In this document: positions 33,665 to 40,710 of the stretch, piece after piece
Layout of the letters: each line of letters begins with the position of its first letter
How positions within the stretch are numbered: the stretch's first letter is position 1
DNA from: a virus
Direction: 5' to 3' (one strand)
DNA: 43,499 nt
IMG/VR virus record: IMGVR_UViG_3300046169_000013
Span: 1-43,499 of that record
Notes under the pieces: generated by a model
The model's database searches: none
Told to the model about the DNA's origin: nothing
Seen by the model: only the letters and a program-made list of their open reading frames with translations
Program-made: the position numbers and the translations under genes

Positions 33665-33911
33665 TGCATACCGTTATATAATGGACTTGAGATATAACCC
33701 ACTGAAGTATATCCCCGACCCCATAATGCAAGGTTACCTATTGATGGCATTGTTTGTCATGTGGTCAGCGTTCTTTGGAATAATTGCGATCTATTATATG
33801 GGTTGGTTAGGATATAGTATTCCAGTATCGATCGGTGTACACTTAGGATTGGTCGTACCAACGATTATTACCAATGCAGTATTTCTAATGGCAGAAGAGG
33901 ACAGACACTAA
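33642..33911 (+). CDS. Two-span membrane protein, about 89 aa
   Basis: Three successive ATG codons (33642, 33645, 33648) follow AAGAGG; the first is chosen for spacing. The product has DAYRYIMDLRYNPLKYIPDP, then hydrophobic stretches GYLLMALFVMWSAFFGIIAIY and SIPVSIGVHLGLVVPTIITN, indicating two membrane spans. No family recognised; a holin or membrane-remodelling role is only a possibility. The stop overlaps the next start. Confidence 0.6.
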   Translation: MMMKKVVDAYRYIMDLRYNPLKYIPDPIMQGYLLMALFVMWSAFFGIIAIYYMGWLGYSIPVSIGVHLGLVVPTIITNAVFLMAEEDRH

Positions 33912-34063
33912 TGGAAGATTTAACTTGGACACTATGTCCTCATGGTAAGAGTGTGAGTGTAGCACAATGGGTTGTAGATAACTTCTCTGATAAGACTGCT
34001 ACTCGTGCGGTTGATGTTTGGGTAAGGGCATCACAACAAATCTTAGATGCTCAGGAGTCGTAG
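33911..34063 (+). CDS. Small protein, 50 aa
   Basis: A 50-residue frame from an ATG overlapping the previous stop (TAATG). It includes DLTWTLCPHGKSVSVAQWVV, then DKTATRAVDVWVRASQQIL, and is soluble and helical. It directly abuts the MazG-like gene (the next ATG follows its stop), with AGGAG near its end serving that gene. Function unknown. Confidence 0.55.
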   Translation: MEDLTWTLCPHGKSVSVAQWVVDNFSDKTATRAVDVWVRASQQILDAQES

Positions 34064-34363
34064 ATGGACGAACTAATATTGTTAATAGAACAGTGGCACG
34101 AAGATCGTAATTTGATTGATGGTGCCACGGATAAGGATCAGGTAATGAAACTGATTCAAGAGGTCGGAGAACTGTCTGACAACGTTTGTAAGGGAAAAGA
34201 TGTGGCAGATGATATCGGTGACATCATGGTGGTGTTGATTAACATTGCCAGACGTAATGGTCTTCCTATGGAACACTGTCTAGAAGTGGCATACAACGAT
34301 ATCAAAGATCGTAAGGGTCGTATGGTAGACGGTATCTTTATAAAAGAATCTGACGATGGGTAA
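34064..34363 (+). CDS. MazG-like nucleotide pyrophosphohydrolase
   Basis: This 99-residue all-helical protein has the MazG/dCTPase-type metal site: KLIQEVGELSDNV (E-x-x-E) and DVADDIGDIMVVLINIA (E/D-x-x-D). It hydrolyses NTPs or ppGpp-like nucleotides; phage MazG is thought to alter host nucleotide signalling or clean the pool. Its start abuts the previous gene, behind an AGGAG site. MazG-type genes are common in cyanophages. Confidence 0.85.
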   Translation: MDELILLIEQWHEDRNLIDGATDKDQVMKLIQEVGELSDNVCKGKDVADDIGDIMVVLINIARRNGLPMEHCLEVAYNDIKDRKGRMVDGIFIKESDDG

Positions 34364-34967
34364 GAAGAAGAAGAGAAAGGATAATCACAGATTACTTTTT
34401 CCTACAACCATTTGGACAGTTAATGATTTGATAAGTGCAGAGGAAAATGACAAAATCTCTGAACATATTGTCCAGAGTAAGGTGAATGGTAAGGGCGAAG
34501 AGTCTTGGTTATCTGGAGCTCAAAGTCCTGCTAATAGTTTTGGCGCAGAAAAGTCTGTTAGGGAACATCCTATCTTTACGAATCTTTTAAATTCTATAGA
34601 TAACCAACTATACAAGTTTACTGAACTTCTAAAATTTAGAATCGAAGAGATAAACAAAAGAGATTGGTGGTGGAATGTTTATGAAGACTCGACTCAGTAT
34701 CAAGAGTTTCATGATCATATTCCGTATTACTTTAGTGCCGTTTATTTTTGCAAAGCTCCCAAAGGATCAGCACCATTAACTTTTAGACCGCCTAACTTTA
34801 ATCATTGGCGAGGATATCATTCAGAGAAAAATCAATTTAACGCTGATGTCGAGTCTATAGAACCAGTAGAAAGATCTCTGGTTATATTTCCCTCAAACTT
34901 GATTCACTGTGTTACTGGGGGATCGAACACCGAACCAAGAATAACAATTGCACTTAATTACGGATAA
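34356..34967 (+). CDS. Putative 2OG-Fe(II) oxygenase
   Basis: This 203-residue AT-rich gene begins with a strongly basic MGKKKKRKDNHRLLFPTTIW and carries QEFHDHIPYYFSAVYFC, with H-x-H in place of the usual H-x-D. GSAPLTFRPPNF follows, then LVIFPSNLIHCVTGG with the distal His, and RITIALNYG with the 2OG Arg. This fits a family of putative phage 2OG oxygenases. Substrate unknown. It overlaps the MazG-like gene by 8 bases; thyX begins 4 bases after its stop. Confidence 0.68.
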   Translation: MGKKKKRKDNHRLLFPTTIWTVNDLISAEENDKISEHIVQSKVNGKGEESWLSGAQSPANSFGAEKSVREHPIFTNLLNSIDNQLYKFTELLKFRIEEINKRDWWWNVYEDSTQYQEFHDHIPYYFSAVYFCKAPKGSAPLTFRPPNFNHWRGYHSEKNQFNADVESIEPVERSLVIFPSNLIHCVTGGSNTEPRITIALNYG

Positions 34968-34971
34968 TCCT

Positions 34972-35631
34972 ATGAGTAAAGTAAAATTAATATCATTAAG
35001 TAAACCAAGTGCGGAGACAGGTTGTCACACCGCAGAAGAACTAGTCGCATATGCGGCTCGTGTAAGTAACCCCGCCAACCAAAGTAATAAGACTACAGCG
35101 GGTAAGTTGGTTAGGTATCTCATCAAAGAGAACCATTGGTCGCCTCTGGAGATGGTACACTTGACTCTGGAGATAACGACCACACGTGATATCTCTCGTC
35201 AGATTATCCGTCACCGCTCGTTCTCATTTCAAGAATTCAGTCAACGTTACGCAAAGAGTGAATCATTCGAGGTTCGGGAGGCACGACTTCAGGACTTAAA
35301 GAATCGACAGAACTCAGTAGCGTTGACTGAAGACAATGTAGAGTTGTCTCAACAGTGGAGAGATAAACAACAGGAACTTCTAGAACAGTCCAAAGACGTA
35401 TATAACTGGGCACTAGATAATGGTATTGCTAAAGAACAGGCACGTGCAGTATTACCCGAAGGTAACACCGAGACGACTTTGTATATGGCAGGAACGTTGA
35501 GATCATGGATACATTATTGTGATCTTAGAATGGGGAATGGTACACAGAAAGAACATATGGATATTGCCAAAGAATGTTGGGATATCATAGGTGTACACTT
35601 TCCAGATGTAATTAAAGCAATTGAGGAATAA
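34972..35631 (+). CDS. thyX: Flavin-dependent thymidylate synthase ThyX
   Basis: This 219-residue enzyme methylates dUMP to dTMP using FAD, NADPH and methylenetetrahydrofolate. The defining ThyX motif is at RHRSFSFQEFSQRY (from residue 80). HWSPLEMVHLTL, QARAVLPEGNTE and LRSWIHYCDLRM add to the match. The ATG at 34972, 4 bases past the oxygenase stop, is chosen over an in-frame one at 34948. With dCMP deaminase it secures dTMP for phage DNA. Confidence 0.96.
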   Translation: MSKVKLISLSKPSAETGCHTAEELVAYAARVSNPANQSNKTTAGKLVRYLIKENHWSPLEMVHLTLEITTTRDISRQIIRHRSFSFQEFSQRYAKSESFEVREARLQDLKNRQNSVALTEDNVELSQQWRDKQQELLEQSKDVYNWALDNGIAKEQARAVLPEGNTETTLYMAGTLRSWIHYCDLRMGNGTQKEHMDIAKECWDIIGVHFPDVIKAIEE

Positions 35632-35633
35632 AA

Positions 35634-35906
35634 ATGAAGAAAGGTGATGTTATATCGGTCATTACAGCGGCTGGTGAATTTGTAGGTAAGTTTGAAGACG
35701 AGAGTGCTAGTAAACTTACTCTTAAAGATCCACGTATGGTAATCCAGACACAAGAAGGTATGGGTTTTGCCCGTGGTGTATGTGTGACTGGTGAAGAAAA
35801 TCCAAACAGTATGGCATTCTATACTGGGGGAATCGTATTTACTGCCCCATCTAATGATTCCATTGAGAAGGCATATCGTGAATCAGTGAGTGGTCTTATT
35901 CTGTAA
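35634..35906 (+). CDS. Small conserved beta-rich protein, LSm/SH3-like
   Basis: This 90-residue protein begins KKGDVISVITAAGEFVGKF, then SKLTLKDPRMVIQT and MAFYTGGIVFTAPS. It has the short-strand, glycine-turn spacing of LSm/SH3-type barrels. It is conserved beside thyX in marine T4-like phages, with no known function. It overlaps the following oxygenase start by one base. Relation to the N-terminal region of the 13854 protein is possible but unproven. Confidence 0.58.
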   Translation: MKKGDVISVITAAGEFVGKFEDESASKLTLKDPRMVIQTQEGMGFARGVCVTGEENPNSMAFYTGGIVFTAPSNDSIEKAYRESVSGLIL

Positions 35907-36580
35907 TGACCGAAGTAGTTATTCGTAATCAACAGTTCATGGATCGTCTGAATGAAATTTCAGACGAACTGTTGGGTACGTCTGGTTATAATGATAGAAA
36001 GTATTGGGCTCGTCACTCGGACGAAGGAATCACTGCTGGTACAAAGTATACCGATGAAGAGTATCTAAGAGAAGTATCTCTAAAGGGTCAGTTAGTAGGT
36101 GCAGCTGATAAACATTACGCACAACCTATCGCCAAGATGTGTAGAGAAGATCCTGACATTTGGGATGGATTTAGAAATAGAGTAAAGTTTGAGTTCGCAA
36201 AGGAGATAGGCGCACACTCATCTGCACTTCTAACCTATTATCCGCCAGGCGGTTATGTGGGTTGGCATACCAATTATGATGCGAATGCGTACCAAATCTT
36301 GTTTACTTGGAGTGATGGTAACGGATACTTCCGATACTATGACAAAGAGAAAGATGAGATCATACATCTACCAGATGTAAAGGGGTGGCAGTGTAGACAC
36401 TACTACTTTGGATCAAAAAGGGAACCAGAGAATATATGTTGGCATTCTGCATACTCTGGTGGAGAACGAATCACTCTCGCATATAAGTTTGTAAATAACG
36501 GTATCGCTAATAACGATAGTAAAGATAAACAAGCAAAATTCATGCGTGACATGTTAATTGAAGAAATTGAGGAAAAATAA
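35906..36580 (+). CDS. 2OG-Fe(II) oxygenase, paralogue of the 10361 gene
   Basis: This 224-residue protein has YPPGGYVGWHTNYDANAYQI, FTWSDGNGYFRYYD, GWQCRHYYFG, the distal His in CWHSAYSGG and the 2OG Arg in ERITLAYKF. Segment by segment it parallels the protein at 10361, including the WH-x-N motif, so the two are paralogues. Here the Asp of a classical H-x-D site is shifted (WHTNYD). Its substrate is unknown. It overlaps the DUF3310-like gene's upstream region. Confidence 0.75.
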   Translation: MTEVVIRNQQFMDRLNEISDELLGTSGYNDRKYWARHSDEGITAGTKYTDEEYLREVSLKGQLVGAADKHYAQPIAKMCREDPDIWDGFRNRVKFEFAKEIGAHSSALLTYYPPGGYVGWHTNYDANAYQILFTWSDGNGYFRYYDKEKDEIIHLPDVKGWQCRHYYFGSKREPENICWHSAYSGGERITLAYKFVNNGIANNDSKDKQAKFMRDMLIEEIEEK

Positions 36581-36584
36581 CATT

Positions 36585-36872
36585 ATGGCAAAATCGATAA
36601 CGTATAAATACAATGAGAAGGAGAATATAGATGGACTACTTGAATACGTCAATAAGACATATGATCAACACTATTCAAAGAACAAGTTTCAGGCGACTGA
36701 GTTCATCATTGATGGCGGGCATGGTATCGGGTTTACTCTTGGTAATATACTCAAGTATACACAACGATATGGTCACAAGAATGGCCACAACCGTGCAGAT
36801 CTAATGAAGGTTTTGCACTACGCTTTAATCGCACTTCACGTGCATGACTTGAATGAAGGAGATAAAAAATGA
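36585..36872 (+). CDS. DUF3310-like protein
   Basis: The ATG at 36585 gives 95 residues. FQATEFIIDGGHGIGFTLGN, then ILKYTQRYGHKNGHNRADLM and VLHYALIALH form the helical pattern typical of DUF3310, a family common in phages that is sometimes annotated as nucleotide-kinase related. The reaction is not established. It overlaps a tiny membrane gene by four bases. Confidence 0.7.
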   Translation: MAKSITYKYNEKENIDGLLEYVNKTYDQHYSKNKFQATEFIIDGGHGIGFTLGNILKYTQRYGHKNGHNRADLMKVLHYALIALHVHDLNEGDKK

Positions 36873-36961
36873 ATTTGACATTAAAAGAAATAACTTGGAA
36901 CATCTTTATAGGGTTTTGTATCGGTACAACAATCGTTGCCTATCTTGAGAAGTTTGTCTAG
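36869..36961 (+). CDS. Tiny membrane peptide, 30 aa
   Basis: An ATG overlapping the previous stop (ATGA) behind GGAG starts a 30-residue frame. It has a single hydrophobic segment, WNIFIGFCIGTTIVAYLEKF. A small membrane peptide of unknown role; the good ribosome site argues that it is translated. Confidence 0.5.
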   Translation: MNLTLKEITWNIFIGFCIGTTIVAYLEKFV

Positions 36962-36983
36962 TAACGAAAATTAGGAAAATAAA

Positions 36984-37853
36984 ATGAGAATACAATCAGA
37001 CCAATCTAGATTAAATGAACTGCCGACAACACCAGTTGTTTTTGCAGCTGCGGACAATGCTTATTTTAAAGAGTTTGGTACTGAATTTGTTTATTCTTTT
37101 AGTAAGATGGGACACGATGTTCATGTACATATTATCAATCCAGATGAAGAATGTAAAGATCTAACCAGAGCATTGAAACGTGCTTGTCATACCAAAGTAA
37201 CTTTTTCACACGAAGTTACTGACATGGAACAATACCGTAAACATGAAGATCGACTAGATAGTCCAGTCAAGGCATATTATAGTTGTGTCCGATGGTTAAA
37301 GTTGCCTGAGATTCTAGAGTCTGCCGGAGAAGTTATGGTCTTAGATATTGATTGTATGGCAAGAAAACCATTCGTTTTTCCGTACAATGAAGATTTAGGA
37401 TTCTTCCCAAGGTTTGAGGAAGACCAACAAACTAGAAAAGTCTTAGCGGGTATTTTTTATATTACTAAAGAAAAAATGGAATTAGCTAACCGAATAAAGA
37501 ATCGTATCCTAAGTTATCCTATGCAATGGTATATTGATCAGTTTTCTCTTTATGAAGAATTAAAGGATGAGACAGAATATTTTCGATTTGATTACGATTT
37601 CTGTGATTCTAACTGTACAAATAAAAAGAGATGGCTTGAGGACTATGCCCCTATCTGGACAGGAAAGGGGAATATAAAATACTCACACCCTGAATATGTA
37701 GAATTGTCTAAATATTGGAAAGCCGAATTCCAATTCTCTTATGAAACTGAACATGATGTCCCACTTAAACATGTTACAAAAAAAACTGTCTTACATGCAC
37801 AAGTTCACCCAAATCAAATTATACACACACTTCCCGAAGGAGATAAAGAATAA
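36984..37853 (+). CDS. Glycosyltransferase-like protein (GT-A, D-x-D)
   Basis: This 289-residue AT-rich gene has VVFAAADNAYFKEFGTEFV (first Rossmann strand), YYSCVRWLKLPEILE, VMVLDIDCMARKPF with the metal D-x-D, AGIFYITKEK, and KTVLHAQVHPNQ with the late His. These are features of GT8-like transferases. It has fewer CGT/CTG codons than neighbouring core genes, suggesting recent acquisition. It is one of three transferases served by the UDP-sugar enzymes; acceptor unknown. Confidence 0.6.
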   Translation: MRIQSDQSRLNELPTTPVVFAAADNAYFKEFGTEFVYSFSKMGHDVHVHIINPDEECKDLTRALKRACHTKVTFSHEVTDMEQYRKHEDRLDSPVKAYYSCVRWLKLPEILESAGEVMVLDIDCMARKPFVFPYNEDLGFFPRFEEDQQTRKVLAGIFYITKEKMELANRIKNRILSYPMQWYIDQFSLYEELKDETEYFRFDYDFCDSNCTNKKRWLEDYAPIWTGKGNIKYSHPEYVELSKYWKAEFQFSYETEHDVPLKHVTKKTVLHAQVHPNQIIHTLPEGDKE

Positions 37854-38090
37854 ATGAAAGACCTGTTGTCGGCTGCCTATAAAGGTGTGGTTCGTATCAC
37901 TTATAATCATTACAGGACAGGTGAAGAGTTGACCAACGACTTCACTCTATTAATGGACTGGTCAGTACAACAAAGGTCTGAAAATGCAGTTCTTGCATTC
38001 TTCGATGTTGTGGATAAAAGATGGCAATCTATCGATACCACAACGATAAAAAATTGGGAATTAATTCAAAAAGGCCCGCATTACAAATAA
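37854..38090 (+). CDS. WYL_2/DUF2693-like small SH3-fold protein
   Basis: This 78-residue protein (KGVVRITYNHYRTGEELTND, FTLLMDWSVQQR, VDKRWQSIDTTTIKNWELI) resembles the DUF2693 (WYL_2) family of small SH3-like proteins in T4-type phages, where a strand pattern and a final Trp are conserved. The start abuts the previous stop. Function unknown. Confidence 0.5.
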   Translation: MKDLLSAAYKGVVRITYNHYRTGEELTNDFTLLMDWSVQQRSENAVLAFFDVVDKRWQSIDTTTIKNWELIQKGPHYK

Positions 38091-38097
38091 GAAATCA

Positions 38098-38105
38098 TAT
38101 AAATA
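38098..38105 (+). promoter_or_regulatory. Late promoter TATAAATA of the curli operon
   Basis: TATAAATA in the 47-base gap before the 38138 gene, on the coding strand of the seven following genes. It indicates that the curli block is expressed late, with virion proteins. Confidence 0.82.
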
Positions 38106-38137
38106 CCTTCATAACGAATTGATTTGAAGGTTTTAAT

Positions 38138-38416
38138 ATGGACGCATTTTTAGGTATCATGGATGTGGGTTTTCCCATCGCCTCGGCACTCGCTGGGGGA
38201 TTCTTCGTATTCCTTACACTTCGATTCATACTAGATGGCGTTTTGAGTAACATCAAGACACAACGTGGTTTCGTCAAAGCACTTGACAATCGTGTCAAGA
38301 CGATGAACAACGAATTGGTTAGAATTGATCTATTAGTCTCACACGCCTTCAACATAAAACCAGATCTGGATAGAATTGCCAGATCAGATGGTCAGAAGGA
38401 TGCACGTAAAGACTAA
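38138..38416 (+). CDS. Small holin-like membrane protein A
   Basis: This 92-residue protein has an N-terminal membrane segment (FPIASALAGGFFVFLTLRFIL), then a charged helical tail with coiled-coil spacing (VKALDNRVKTMNNELVRIDLL). It resembles its downstream neighbour in plan: single span, then about 50 residues of cytoplasmic or periplasmic coil. The layout is like small class III or BhlA-type holins, but no family call is safe. It is the first gene after the late promoter. Confidence 0.6.
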   Translation: MDAFLGIMDVGFPIASALAGGFFVFLTLRFILDGVLSNIKTQRGFVKALDNRVKTMNNELVRIDLLVSHAFNIKPDLDRIARSDGQKDARKD

Positions 38417-38712
38417 TGGATGAATTGAGTGTAGTAGACTTAATTAACACCTACGGTTTCCCCATTGTTGCAAGTATGGGGTTGGGTTACTTTATCTACT
38501 ATGTTTGGAAGTGGGTTACAGAAGAAGTAGATCCTGTAATCGAAGAGTCTCATATGACTCTCATCGCACTCATTGATAGAGTGAGAATGTTAGATAACGA
38601 TCTGATTCGTTTGAAAACTAAATTAGATATGATACTACAACAACAGGAAATGATGAATGAGAAAGACAATAATGATGCTACTGATGGTAGCACCACTGAC
38701 GAGTCTGAGTAG
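38416..38712 (+). CDS. Small holin-like membrane protein B
   Basis: This 98-residue protein starts at the stop of protein A. An N-terminal membrane segment (YGFPIVASMGLGYFIYYVW) is followed by a long coiled-coil region (MTLIALIDRVRMLDNDLIRL, then KTKLDMILQQQ) and a polar tail. Together with protein A it looks like a duplicated pair that could form hetero-oligomers. The csgF start lies 55 bases inside its 3' end. Confidence 0.6.
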   Translation: MDELSVVDLINTYGFPIVASMGLGYFIYYVWKWVTEEVDPVIEESHMTLIALIDRVRMLDNDLIRLKTKLDMILQQQEMMNEKDNNDATDGSTTDESE

Positions 38713-39154
38713 TGAAATAACTTTCGGTTTTAAGAACCCATCCTTTAGTGGAGTGGGTACTGGGTCACATTACCTAACGATCGAAAACCAAGAATCAAGT
38801 AGAAAGAAAGCGATCGAAGATGCGTTAGAGGCGGCACAGAAGGCCGCAGAACGAGAAGCGGAGAACACTACACTCGCTAAGTTTATTAGAAACCTAGAGA
38901 GTAGAATATATGCCCAGTTATCTAAACAGTTGGTAGACAATATGTTTAGTAACGAAGATGCAGTAACATTCGGGTCATTTACACTCGAAGGTTCGGTCGT
39001 ATCGTATCAGGTAATGACGAACGATAACAACGAAGAATATATTCAGATGCGAATCACGGATACCGAAGGCACCGAGACTATTATCGAGATACCGATTGGT
39101 ACAGGTAACTTTGGTTCAATAGACAGTGGAGACGATGATGCGACTCCTATTTAA
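38657..39154 (+). CDS. csgF: Curli assembly protein CsgF
   Basis: This 165-residue protein has a signal peptide (MRKTIMMLLMVAPLTSLSS, then E). ITFGFKNPSFSGVG matches the CsgF N-terminus that docks in CsgG (E. coli: MTFQFRNPNFGG). A helical, coiled region and IQMRITDTEGTETIIEIPIG, like the CsgF C-terminus, follow. In bacteria CsgF sits at the outside of the CsgG pore and anchors curlin nucleation. An AGGA site precedes the ATG at 38657. It overlaps protein B by 56 bases and csgG by 17-29. Confidence 0.88.
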   Translation: MRKTIMMLLMVAPLTSLSSEITFGFKNPSFSGVGTGSHYLTIENQESSRKKAIEDALEAAQKAAEREAENTTLAKFIRNLESRIYAQLSKQLVDNMFSNEDAVTFGSFTLEGSVVSYQVMTNDNNEEYIQMRITDTEGTETIIEIPIGTGNFGSIDSGDDDATPI

Positions 39155-39992
39155 GATACTACCGATTCTGTTTCTAGGTGGTTGTGCGACTCACCCAGAG
39201 TGGTCAACCGATATAACAGAACCAGAAGTGGTAAGGTTGCCGGCATATCAAGAGTTGTTGAATGTACCGCCCGCAACCCAGATGCCTGTTGTCGCAGTTT
39301 ATGGATTCAAGGATCTGACTGGACAACGTAAGGCACGTGATGGTATTGCAGACTTCAGTACGGCGGTAACGCAAGGTAGTACTGAAATGTTAATAGATGC
39401 ACTCAAGACTGCCGGCGGAGGAACATGGTTCCGTGTGGTTGAGAGACAGGGTATCGAACATCTGGTCAGAGAAAGACAGATCATTCGCAGTACCCGAAAA
39501 GAATACGCTGACGAAGAATCTCAGGGAGTAGGCCCGTTATTATTTGCTGGGATGATTATCGAAGGTGGTATAATTGGTTATGATACCAATATAGAGACAG
39601 GAGGTCAGGGTGCGAGAACACTGGGAATAGGATTTTCTCGGAAATACCGTAAAGATGTTGTGACGGTTTCTATCAGGGCAGTTTCAGTTTTGTCAGGAGA
39701 GATACTGTTGAACGTCCAAGCTAAGAAGACAATTCTTAGTTACGGAACAGGGGGTGACGTGTTTAGATTTACCGAACAAGGAACCCAACTAGTAGAGTAT
39801 GAAGACGGTGTTGGTAACAACGAGTCAGTGACATACGCAGTACGAACGTCAATTGAGGCGGGAGTGCTTGAACTAATATACCAAGGTCATGACAGGGGAC
39901 TTTGGAAAGTAGGGGAAGGACATCGACATCCTCATCAACACGATGGGACTAATGAAGGTCACCCCATAGGAGAAGAAGAAGAAAATGAATAA
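39138..39992 (+). CDS. csgG: Curli secretion lipoprotein CsgG
   Basis: This ~284-residue lipoprotein has the signal MRLLFKILPILFLGGC with lipobox LGGC (lipidated Cys16). The CsgG core follows: QMPVVAVYGFKDLTGQRKA, STAVTQGSTEMLIDAL, WFRVVERQGIEHLVRER and the transmembrane-hairpin part (RKDVVTVSIRAVSVLSGEIL, then NVQAKKTILS). CsgG forms a nonameric outer-membrane pore for curlins. The ATG at 39138 is preferred for its GGAG spacing. The C-terminus is unusual: a His-rich stretch (GHRHPHQHDGTNEGHP) then acidic residues. E. coli CsgG is 277 aa. Confidence 0.92.
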   Translation: MRLLFKILPILFLGGCATHPEWSTDITEPEVVRLPAYQELLNVPPATQMPVVAVYGFKDLTGQRKARDGIADFSTAVTQGSTEMLIDALKTAGGGTWFRVVERQGIEHLVRERQIIRSTRKEYADEESQGVGPLLFAGMIIEGGIIGYDTNIETGGQGARTLGIGFSRKYRKDVVTVSIRAVSVLSGEILLNVQAKKTILSYGTGGDVFRFTEQGTQLVEYEDGVGNNESVTYAVRTSIEAGVLELIYQGHDRGLWKVGEGHRHPHQHDGTNEGHPIGEEEENE

Positions 39993-40710
39993 GTACTTAT
40001 TAGGACTAGCGTTACTATTTTCTAGTTTTGTATATGGTGCGGCTTCTGACGATAACGAAATCAACATTGAACAATCTGGCGATACTTTCAGTTTACATAT
40101 TGACCAGATAGGTTATGGTAACAAGGTGGGTGGAGATGACTTTTCAACATCATCATCTGCAAGTGTCATTACTGGTTCATCGTTGACTTTCGACATAGAC
40201 CAAGTTGGTAACTCAAACTTGTTGTTTGGTACAGTTGTATCAGATAGTTCGACTTACAACATGTCATGGACTGGCGACACAAACTCATGGGATTGGAATA
40301 TCGGTTACGTAGGTTCTGCCGACAGTTCAACTCTTGACGTGAGTGTTACTGGTGATTCGAATACAATGGACTTCGATCAAGGTTATGTTTCTAGTGCAGA
40401 ACGTTTGGACTTGGATCTAACAGTAATTGGTAGTAACAACGTATTCGATGCAGACGTAGAGACTGATGACGTAACTTTCACTGTAGATGTAACAGGTGAC
40501 GGTAACGATATCAACACTTTACAGAACGATGGTTTCTATCAGACGCTTACTATGGACTTAACTGGTGATAACGCAGACGTGGATATCAATCAGATTAGTG
40601 GTACATGCCCAGTAGGGGTTACTACTTGTAAAGGTGTCATAACACTGGACGTTACATCTGATGACGCTACTATCCAGATTAGTCAGAAAGATACTGCTGG
40701 CGACAGTTAG
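39985..40710 (+). CDS. Curlin-like repeat protein 1
   Basis: This 241-residue secreted protein has signal MNKYLLGLALLFSSFVYG. Next come loosely repeated ~20-30-residue units such as NEINIEQSGDTFSLHIDQIG, VTGDSNTMDFDQ, VTGDGNDINTLQ, LTGDNADVDINQ and SDDATIQISQK. The N/Q/G/D-rich pattern (G-D-x-N ... x-Q) resembles curlin CsgA/CsgB repeats that stack as a beta-solenoid amyloid. A Cys pair (GTCPVGVTTCKG) near the end is not typical of CsgA. It likely forms or caps fibres exported by CsgG. The start overlaps csgG. Confidence 0.75.
   Translation: MNKYLLGLALLFSSFVYGAASDDNEINIEQSGDTFSLHIDQIGYGNKVGGDDFSTSSSASVITGSSLTFDIDQVGNSNLLFGTVVSDSSTYNMSWTGDTNSWDWNIGYVGSADSSTLDVSVTGDSNTMDFDQGYVSSAERLDLDLTVIGSNNVFDADVETDDVTFTVDVTGDGNDINTLQNDGFYQTLTMDLTGDNADVDINQISGTCPVGVTTCKGVITLDVTSDDATIQISQKDTAGDS

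Noticed and set aside
36603-36610. TATAAATA late-promoter box
   Set aside because: It lies inside the DUF3310-like coding sequence (codons for TYKYN) with no gene start placed suitably after it; chance is likely in an AT-rich stretch.
38284-38289. TTGACA in small membrane gene A
   Set aside because: No -10 box at proper spacing; part of a coding stretch.
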